From Omnitrophica bacterium RIFOXYB12_FULL_50_7 (GTDB lineage: Bacteria; Omnitrophota; Omnitrophia; Omnitrophales; Aquincolibacteriaceae): a stretch of 11,813 nt of DNA. A program made the position numbers and the translations under genes. Below, piece after piece: positions 7,215-11,813 of the stretch (its first letter is position 1; the number at the start of each line of letters is the position of its first letter). The notes under the pieces were generated by a model. It was not told the origin of the DNA and did no database searches. It saw nothing but the letters and a program-made list of their open reading frames with translations. The stretch spans positions 1-11,813 of the forward strand of contig MHFU01000018.1 of NCBI GenBank assembly GCA_001804345.1, given 5' to 3'.

Positions 7215-7415
7215 TCATCCACCTCCGACAAAACTGATGATCTCGATCATATCTTGGTCTTTAAGCATGATCTTGGCCCAGTCTTCTTTGGAGATGATGC
7301 TGAAGTTGTGTTCGACCACAATCTTGTCATGGCACAACCCCTTGGCTGCAACGAGGGCATCGAGACTCAAAGGTCTGTCGATCAATTCTTGCTTGCCGTT
7401 AAGAGTGAGGATCAT
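7215..7415 (-). CDS. thiS: Sulfur carrier protein ThiS
   Basis: The 66-residue protein has the beta-grasp ThiS form: a short strand MILTLNGK, a leucine-rich helix region, KIVVEHNFSIISKEDW, DQDMIEIISFVGGG and a C-terminal Gly-Gly. The terminal glycine is adenylated by ThiF and converted to thiocarboxylate, the sulfur source for ThiG. The start is supported by AGGAAAAGAG just upstream of the ATG. Its last codons (GGA GGT GGA TGA) double as the ribosome binding site and overlap region for thiG. It is the first thiamine gene of the window; the upstream space holds a large repeat. Confidence 0.94.
   Translation of the reverse strand: MILTLNGKQELIDRPLSLDALVAAKGLCHDKIVVEHNFSIISKEDWAKIMLKDQDMIEIISFVGGG
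7221..7226 (-). promoter_or_regulatory. Ribosome binding site of thiG inside the thiS diglycine codons
   Basis: GGAGGT is formed by the codons for the C-terminal glycines of ThiS. It is two bases from the first thiG ATG (7218) and eight from the second (7212), which decides for the second start. The arrangement links thiG translation to termination on thiS. Confidence 0.75.
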
Positions 7416-7489
7416 GTTCTCTTTTCCTTATTCAGGGAAACCCTGCTTGCTATCCTAAAGGAAATTGCATCTTGCTTCTATTGAAAGGT

Positions 7490-7666
7490 GATCGCTAGCA
7501 CCGCGTTCGATAAATTCGCACCAGAATTTCCCCTCTTTCGTAAAGAGGGGTTGGGGCCTGCCGGCAGGCAGGGAGATTTCTTAAATCCCCTTCGGTCCCC
7601 CTTTGCGAAAGGGGGAAGAAAATATGGATAAATCCGATACGAACTTAACGAACAGCGTACTAGATC
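7490..7666. repeat. Composite palindrome between mdh and thiS
   Basis: This nested structure of about 177 bp fills most of the mdh-thiS space. The outer arms pair at about 23 of 34 positions, beginning GATCGCTAGCAC on the left and ending GTACTAGATC on the right. Inside are CCCCTCTTT-CGT-AAAGAGGGG (7530-7550), the perfect 14-bp palindrome GCCTGCCGGCAGGC (7556-7569), and CCCCCTTT-GCG-AAAGGGGG (7597-7615). The right end contains the mdh stop codon as TAG followed by TAC, like the other TAGTAC elements, though the interior differs from them. No promoter or TPP riboswitch motif is evident in the remaining bases 7416-7489. It could stabilise the mdh 3' end; U-runs typical of intrinsic terminators are absent. 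Confidence 0.75.
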
Positions 7667-8589
7667 TTTAACTTTGCGAAGTTGACGCGCACATCCGCGG
7701 CAGAGGCATGGAGCGCCTTCCGCTCCCCATCACTCACAGGGATCTCGAGGATCTTCTTCACGCCTTGGCGCCCAAGTGCCGCCGGCACGCCGCAATACAC
7801 ATCACTCAATCCATACTGCCCTTTCAAATAAACGCAAGCCGGAATCACCTCTCCGGTATCTTGAAGAATCGCTCGAACCATTTTTACGGCAGAAGAAGAC
7901 GGCGCGTAATAGGCGCTGCCGGTCTTAAGAAGCTTCACGATCTCTGCTCCGCCGTCGCGAGTCCTTTGGTTGATCGCCTCGATCGTTGCGCCGATCAGAA
8001 GCTTCGTGATCGGCTTTCCGCTGACCTTCGTCAGTTCCGGTACCGGAACCATTTGATCGCCGTGCCCACCAAGCACCGTCGCTTTCACATCGGACGGTTT
8101 GCAGCCAAGTTTTTCTGAGATGAAATAAGCATACCTTGAAGAATCAAGTTCACCGGCCATCCCGATCACGCGTTCGACCGGAAATTCCGACTTTTTCTGA
8201 GCAAGCCAGGTCATCACATCAAGCGGGTTTGTGACCATGACCATGATCGCATTCGGAGCATATTGAGCACACTCCGTCACGATCCCGCCGACGATCTCGG
8301 CATTCTTGAAAAGCAGGCCGTCGCGACTCATACCGGGCTTGCGCGCAAGTCCCGCCGTGATTACGATCACATCGGAACCGGCGACGTCTTGATAACTATT
8401 CGTGCCTATGATTTTCGAAGAAAATCCTTCAACGGGCGCGGATTCCATCATATCCAGGGCTTTACCTTGCGGAAGCCCCTCTACAATATCGATAAGGACA
8501 ACATCCGCAAGGTCCTTTTCAACAATGCGCTGGGCTGCTGTCGCACCAACAAAACCTGCTCCTACGACGGTTACTTTGAAGTTTGCCAT
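7660..8589 (-). CDS. mdh: Malate dehydrogenase, LDH-like type
   Basis: The 309-residue enzyme interconverts malate and oxaloacetate with NAD. The Rossmann loop GAGFVGA (10-16) is followed by Asp34, which indicates NAD preference. Substrate-binding arginines are Arg83 and Arg89 in ARKPGMSRDGLL and Arg152 in LDSSRY; His176 in GGHGDQMVP is the proton acceptor, paired with Asp149; VTNPLD carries Asn121. Arginine in the ARKPG loop, where lactate dehydrogenases have glutamine, supports malate over lactate. GMAGELDSS has Glu at a position usually hydrophobic in this family, a mild oddity. AAGGAGG at 8598-8604 is eight bases from the ATG. It stands alone between two repeat-filled spaces, so its own promoter is likely although none is clear. 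Its TAG stop lies in the adjacent palindrome. Confidence 0.95.
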   Translation of the reverse strand: MANFKVTVVGAGFVGATAAQRIVEKDLADVVLIDIVEGLPQGKALDMMESAPVEGFSSKIIGTNSYQDVAGSDVIVITAGLARKPGMSRDGLLFKNAEIVGGIVTECAQYAPNAIMVMVTNPLDVMTWLAQKKSEFPVERVIGMAGELDSSRYAYFISEKLGCKPSDVKATVLGGHGDQMVPVPELTKVSGKPITKLLIGATIEAINQRTRDGGAEIVKLLKTGSAYYAPSSSAVKMVRAILQDTGEVIPACVYLKGQYGLSDVYCGVPAALGRQGVKKILEIPVSDGERKALHASAADVRVNFAKLKI

Positions 8590-8597
8590 GACACAAT

Positions 8598-8604
8598 CCT
8601 CCTT
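8598..8604 (-). promoter_or_regulatory. Strong ribosome binding site of mdh
   Basis: AAGGAGG lies eight bases upstream of the mdh ATG, a near-consensus Shine-Dalgarno sequence that fixes the start and predicts efficient translation. Confidence 0.85.
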
Positions 8605-8640
8605 GAGTAATTAACCCGTTGTGCGAGTTTGAAATGATCT

Positions 8641-8716
8641 CCTTCTCCCTCTAGGGAGAAGGATGGGATGAGGGGCAAAATAACCCTCACCCTAACCCTC
8701 TCCCAAAGGGAGAGGG
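8641..8716. repeat. Paired-hairpin repeat of the CCCTCTCCC...GGGAGAGGG type
   Basis: Two hairpins, CCTTCTCCCT-CT-AGGGAGAAGG (8641-8662) and CCCTCTCCC-AAA-GGGAGAGGG (8696-8716), are bracketed so that GGATGGGATGAGGG (8661-8674) and CCCTCACCCTAACC also pair at 11 of 14 positions. The unit is therefore an inverted pair. Similar sequences are widespread intergenic repeats in many bacteria (from memory). It lies upstream of mdh, about 24 bases before its ribosome binding site region, and adjoins another repeat family. Confidence 0.8.
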
Positions 8717-8735
8717 AAAAACCCGCAAACAGCTT

Positions 8736-8817
8736 TAGTACTGCGTTACTATTAATTTTGGGGGTTCGCAGTGCTATACCGCATACCCCTAATTTTGAAT
8801 GTCATGCGGTATTAGTA
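8736..8817. repeat. TAGTAC-type palindromic element, copy 3
   Basis: This imperfect inverted repeat has a left arm starting TAGTACTGCG and a right arm ending GCGGTATTAGTA; about 20 of 30 positions pair. Its left half matches the reverse complement of copy 2 closely: TAGTAC, ATTTTGGGGGTT and GTGCTA occur in the same order and spacing. On the minus strand its end supplies the TAA stop of the 81-residue gene (TAC TAA TAC). It directly follows the paired-hairpin repeat, leaving almost no unique sequence between that gene and mdh. Confidence 0.75.
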
Positions 8818-9057
8818 ATTAAAAAGATCCCGATGCGCAAATTTTTGCTCTGGAAGCGCGTTATGCAAAGCGTTCAGAATTTTGGTCTTGGCCCTGGACG
8901 TAAGACGCCTCCCCACGCGCGCCTTTTGCACCACCTTATGCGAAAGCTGCTCGGTCGAGGCCGCGACAAGCGCATGGTTCGAAAGTCCATGCTTTGTCAT
9001 CAAAGCATCCAGCGGTTGCAGGCCGAGATCGTCTGTCTCCATCCTCTCGGGCGTCAT
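8812..9057 (-). CDS. Small basic conserved-looking protein of unknown function
   Basis: The 81-residue protein has two helix-rich parts. The core reads MTKHGLSNHALVAASTEQLSHKVVQKARVGRRL then TKILNALHNALP, and it ends KFAHRDLFNY. The pattern of short helices with a basic turn resembles a helix-turn-helix nucleic-acid-binding fold, and I loosely recall similar small proteins in candidate-phylum genomes; I assign no function. There is no clear Shine-Dalgarno sequence before the ATG at 9057; an alternative ATG five codons later follows GAGAGG directly. It sits between the rho-like gene and mdh, with repeats on both sides, one giving its stop codon and the other including its start. Confidence 0.7.
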   Translation of the reverse strand: MTPERMETDDLGLQPLDALMTKHGLSNHALVAASTEQLSHKVVQKARVGRRLTSRAKTKILNALHNALPEQKFAHRDLFNY

Positions 9058-9093
9058 TGTCTAACTTTCATTTTTTAAACGGTTGACAATGAC
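9053..9093. repeat. Inverted repeat over the small-gene start
   Basis: GTCATTGTCTAAC (9053-9065) pairs with GTTGACAATGAC (9082-9093) apart from one unpaired base. The left arm includes the ATG of the 81-residue gene. The right arm is also the left arm of the neighbouring palindrome (9086-9143), so two mutually exclusive hairpins are possible. Confidence 0.6.
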
Positions 9094-9143
9094 TGCCCCA
9101 ATTTCCACTGCGTGGAATTGATCGGCATTGGGACCGTCATTGT
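9086..9143. repeat. 58-bp palindrome at the 3' end of the rho-like gene
   Basis: The arms ACAATGACTGCCCCAAT (9086-9102) and ATTGGGACCGTCATTGT (9127-9143) pair at 15 of 17 positions. Inside is a second hairpin, TTCCAC (9103-9108) with GTGGAA (9112-9117). The right arm contains the last codons and TGA stop of the rho-like gene, and a diverged copy lies within thiH. No U-tract follows on the minus strand. Confidence 0.8.
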
Positions 9144-10132
9144 AATTTACTCACAGCAGCGAGAAGATCTTTCGTCGCAGGATATTTCTTGAGCTGTTCG
9201 ATCAGCGCGCTGATCGCCTCGATAGGTTTAAGTCCGGCCAAGGCGCGACGTATCCGACGCGCGGGTTCCAGTTCCTCTGGCATAAAAAGAAGTTCCTCTT
9301 TACGCGTCCCGCTTTTTGAGATGTCCACCGCCGGATAGATGCGCTGGTTCGAGATCTCACGCGACAGAAAGATCTCCATATTCCCGGTGCCTTTGAACTC
9401 CTCAAAGATAAGCTGGTCCATACGACTTCCGGTATCGACCAAAATCGTCGCGAGGATCGTAAGCGACCCCCCGTGTTCGATCTTGCGGGCGGATCCAAAA
9501 ATCCGCCGAGGTACTTCCATCGATCGAGCATCCACGCCGCCGGAAAGCGTCCGACCGCTGGAGCGTTGCTCCGCGTTATGCACGCGCGCCAAACGAGTCA
9601 AGGAATCGACCAGTACCATCACGTTCGCACCGGCCGCAACCTCGCGATACACTTGCTGCATAAGCTCCCGGGCAGTCTCGATATGGTGATCGTAAGGCTG
9701 ATCGGACGAGGACCACCGGACCTCGGCCGTCACACTGCGCCGGAAATCCGTGACCTCTTCAGGTCTCTCATCGATCAAAAGGCAATAAAGCTTCATCTCC
9801 GGCCGGCTTTTTGCCACAGCCTGGCAAAGATGCTTGAGAAAGGTAGTTTTCCCCGAACCCGGAGGAGCCACGATCAATCCACGCTGCCCCATACCGATCG
9901 GACAGATCAGATCCATGACACGCATGGTCATTTCCTGAGACCCGTCTTCAAGCCGGATACGCGGCGAGGGATCGACGGCGGTGCTGGCGAAAAATTTCTG
10001 CTCGTCTTCGGCCACCATGCGTCGCGGCTCTTCATGCGAGAACCTGTAGGAAGGACGACGAGGAGCTTGACCCTGCCTGGCAGATCCCGAATGACGCTCC
10101 CGGCGGGGGCCTCGTGAATCAAAATTTCTCAT
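9137..10132 (-). CDS. rho: Rho-type hexameric RNA helicase/termination factor lacking the RNA-binding domain
   Basis: The 331-residue protein contains the full Rho ATPase core: Walker A APPGSGKTT (89-97, usually APPKAGKT), catalytic Glu in LLIDERPEEVTD, Walker B VMVLVDSLTRLAR (171-183), the Q-loop region LSGGVDARSMEVPRRIFGSAR, the R-loop DTGSRMDQ, and EEFKGTGNMEIFLSR. Rho unwinds RNA-DNA hybrids and ends transcription. Only 88 residues precede Walker A, against about 175 in E. coli, and the first 40 are arginine- and glycine-rich with no OB-fold RNA-binding pattern. The upstream ATG at 10204 lies wholly in the ABC-F gene and would not restore the domain. The ATG at 10132 overlaps the ABC-F stop as ATGA, so translation is coupled. 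It may be a second, specialised Rho or a reduced one. Confidence 0.9.
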   Translation of the reverse strand: MRNFDSRGPRRERHSGSARQGQAPRRPSYRFSHEEPRRMVAEDEQKFFASTAVDPSPRIRLEDGSQEMTMRVMDLICPIGMGQRGLIVAPPGSGKTTFLKHLCQAVAKSRPEMKLYCLLIDERPEEVTDFRRSVTAEVRWSSSDQPYDHHIETARELMQQVYREVAAGANVMVLVDSLTRLARVHNAEQRSSGRTLSGGVDARSMEVPRRIFGSARKIEHGGSLTILATILVDTGSRMDQLIFEEFKGTGNMEIFLSREISNQRIYPAVDISKSGTRKEELLFMPEELEPARRIRRALAGLKPIEAISALIEQLKKYPATKDLLAAVSKLQ

Positions 10133-11813
10133 GTTTGAAGTTTTTCCATTTTCTTCCCAAGAGAATTCCACTCCGCCTCGGCCTTTTCGATCTCGATTTG
10201 GCATTCTTTCAGGTGCGCGTTGCGATCTTTGGAGAAATGCAGCGGATTCTTCGCCATCTCTTCCAGCACTTTGTTCCGTTCCTCCGTAAAATGCCGCGCG
10301 CGACCCTCGGCTTTTTCCATTTGCTTCCGGAGTTTTGTAAGCTCGGCTTTATGCTCATTCTTCCTGGGTTGCTGGATCTCAACATTCACTCCGGAAGCAG
10401 CCCTTTGGGAGGATGCGGATGCGGTATCCTCGCCGGTCTCTTCTTCCTCACCTCGAGCCACCTGTTCCAGGTGATAAACATAATCTTCATAACTCCCGGG
10501 ATAATGAAGAATGCGGCCTTTCTTCACTTCGAGGATGCTGGAGGCCAGAAGATTTACGAAAGTGCGGTCATGGCTGATGAAAAGAACTGTGCCGGAGAAA
10601 GATTTAAGCGCACTGCCCAAGGCTTCCACCGTTTCGAAATCCAGATGGTTCGTCGGCTCGTCGAGAAGCAGGACATGGCTCTTGGAAAGAAGGATCCCCG
10701 CTAACACAAGACGCGCCCGCTCGCCGCCACTTAGGACTTTCACCTTTTTTTCGACATCATCCCCTTTAAAAAGGAAACATCCTGCCATATTGAGCACATC
10801 CTGACGATTCACGCCATCCGCGCTCTCCCGCAGGAGGTAAGTATAAACATCATCTTCCGGGTCAAGCACCGAAAAAACATGCTGGGCATAATAAGCTACT
10901 TTGAGCCCGGTTCCCCATCGAAAGCTGCCTCCCTTGGGCGTGAGCTCTCCGGCAAGCGTCCTCAGAAACGTCGTTTTCCCCTCCCCGTTATTACCGAGTA
11001 CCGCAACATGCTTCCCACGATCGATCTCGACCTGAATACCGCGCGCAATGTCCTTTTCGGGATAACCGATCACAAGATCTTCGCAGGAAACCGCAACCCC
11101 CGCCTTTGGCTCCACCGGCGGGATATAAATCTTGACCGTGCTCATCGGGTGTGCGATCTCGATCGTCTTGAGTTTCGCGAGTTGTTTCATCTTCGATTGC
11201 GCTCGCGTCGCCGTCGAAGCCTTGGCCTTGAACCGGTCAATAAAAGTCTGGAGCTGTTCGCGCTTTTTGTCGAGTCCTCGATTGTAAGCCTGCTTCTGGG
11301 CGAGCTGTTCCTCCTTGAACTCGAAATACTCCTCAATATCCCCAGGAAAAAGAACAAGCCCTCCGTGCTCGACCTCCAGGGTGTGGTCACAGGTCCGTTT
11401 CAGGAATTCCCGGTCGTGGGAAACGACCAGATACCCACCCCTGAAATTGAGAAGAAAATTCTCCAAAAGGATCAATGTGCTTAAATCCAAATAATTGCTG
11501 GGTTCGTCAAGAATCAGAAAATTAGGATCGCCCAAAAGCATTGCCGCGAGCTTCACGCGCGTCTGGAAACCTCCCGGGAGATTCCGCACAGATTCCTCGA
11601 GAATCTCGTTTTTGAGCTGGAACCGCGCGGCCATCTGACCACATTCCCAATGTTCGCTCCTCGTGGTACGCATCAAGAAATCCAGCACCCGCTCTCCGGG
11701 TTTGAATGTGTCATGCTGCTCAAGATAGGAGAGGCGCAGTGCGGTGTTACGCGTAAGGGTACCGCCATCGGCCGATTCATGCCCGGTGATGATGCGACAA
11801 AGTGTGGATTTCC
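10129..11813 (-). CDS. ABC-F family ATPase (5' end beyond window)
   Basis: The visible 560 residues begin at the first Walker A (KSTL), so the true N-terminus, perhaps 30-40 residues, is outside. Domain 1 has a signature LPGGFQTR (variant of LSGGQ), Walker B FLILDEP, NYLD and the switch histidine in VVSHD. A basic linker typical of ABC-F (about residues 165-215) follows. Domain 2 has Walker A GNNGEGKTT, signature LSGGERAR, Walker B VLLLDEPTNHLD and ISHD. The C-terminus is an acidic stretch followed by a coiled coil rich in Lys and Glu (about residues 485-560). No membrane segments are present. ABC-F proteins act on ribosomes (EttA, Uup, YheS) or in antibiotic resistance; which one cannot be chosen here. 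It overlaps the rho-like gene by four bases and presumably shares its transcript. Confidence 0.93.
   Translation of the reverse strand, partial: KSTLCRIITGHESADGGTLTRNTALRLSYLEQHDTFKPGERVLDFLMRTTRSEHWECGQMAARFQLKNEILEESVRNLPGGFQTRVKLAAMLLGDPNFLILDEPSNYLDLSTLILLENFLLNFRGGYLVVSHDREFLKRTCDHTLEVEHGGLVLFPGDIEEYFEFKEEQLAQKQAYNRGLDKKREQLQTFIDRFKAKASTATRAQSKMKQLAKLKTIEIAHPMSTVKIYIPPVEPKAGVAVSCEDLVIGYPEKDIARGIQVEIDRGKHVAVLGNNGEGKTTFLRTLAGELTPKGGSFRWGTGLKVAYYAQHVFSVLDPEDDVYTYLLRESADGVNRQDVLNMAGCFLFKGDDVEKKVKVLSGGERARLVLAGILLSKSHVLLLDEPTNHLDFETVEALGSALKSFSGTVLFISHDRTFVNLLASSILEVKKGRILHYPGSYEDYVYHLEQVARGEEEETGEDTASASSQRAASGVNVEIQQPRKNEHKAELTKLRKQMEKAEGRARHFTEERNKVLEEMAKNPLHFSKDRNAHLKECQIEIEKAEAEWNSLGKKMEKLQT

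Noticed and set aside
7416..7489. TPP riboswitch upstream of thiS
   Set aside because: No CTGAGA or other conserved THI-box segments are visible in the leader; a covariance search would be decisive.
8668..9078. Plus-strand open frame beginning MRGKITLTLTLSQRERE
   Set aside because: The LTLTLSQRERE peptide is the usual translation of the CCCTAACCCTCTCCC repeat, and the rest lies antisense to the better-supported small gene.
9083..9088. TTGACA as a plus-strand -35 promoter box
   Set aside because: No matching -10 box or plus-strand gene follows, and the bases belong to a palindrome arm.
10133..10204. Upstream start for the rho-like gene
   Set aside because: It would overlap the ABC-F coding end by 75 bases and adds no recognisable domain; the ATGA overlap start at 10132 is more plausible.
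10879..11484. 201-codon plus-strand frame across the ABC-F gene
   Set aside because: It is antisense to two conserved ATPase domains and resembles nothing known.

Overview
The window is 11.8 kb of bacterial chromosome in which every gene I can support lies on the minus strand, so transcription runs from high to low coordinates. The proteins are ordinary bacterial families: an ABC-F ATPase, a Rho-like ATPase, malate dehydrogenase and thiamine thiazole synthesis. Intergenic spaces are full of palindromic repeats. No rRNA, tRNA or CRISPR array is visible. I cannot name the organism. The gene set, moderate GC and a small protein of a type I loosely associate with candidate phyla suggest an uncultured Gram-negative-like lineage, possibly PVC/Omnitrophota. 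That is a weak inference.

Layout in transcription order. (1) 11813-10129: an ABC-F protein, cut by the window edge at its first Walker A. (2) 10132-9137: a Rho-type ATPase starting in a 4-base overlap with the ABC-F stop; it has the helicase core but no room for the usual N-terminal RNA-binding domain. (3) 9057-8812: an 81-residue basic protein of unknown function. (4) 8589-7660: malate dehydrogenase with a strong ribosome binding site. (5) 7415-6433: thiS and thiG, translationally coupled. (6) 6371-5004: an AlbA_2/Schlafen-type DNA-binding regulator with a GHKL-like ATPase region and a 12-bp tandem repeat. (7) 4867-1677: thiH, thiF (short family-2 type), an unrecognised 255-residue protein and a DEDDh 3'-5' exonuclease, packed head to tail. 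(8) 1372-1: an IS66-type transposase that continues off the left edge.

ThiS, ThiG, ThiH and ThiF together make the thiazole half of thiamine: ThiF adenylates ThiS, ThiS becomes the thiocarboxylate sulfur donor, ThiH makes dehydroglycine from tyrosine, and ThiG condenses these with deoxyxylulose phosphate. The usual contiguous thiSGHF order is split by the regulator gene and an intergenic palindrome. I see no TPP riboswitch.

The most distinctive content is repetitive. Three elements (1580-1680, 4881-4967, 8736-8817) share a sequence starting TAGTAC and a central ATTTTG block; a fourth, larger palindrome (7490-7666) has a similar end. In three of the four the terminal TAG or TAA is the stop codon of the neighbouring gene. 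A second palindrome type sits at the 3' end of the rho-like gene (9086-9143), and a diverged copy lies inside thiH (3815-3880), in frame, where this ThiH carries about 30 extra residues. This recalls the in-frame palindromic elements of Rickettsia and is the observation I would follow up first.
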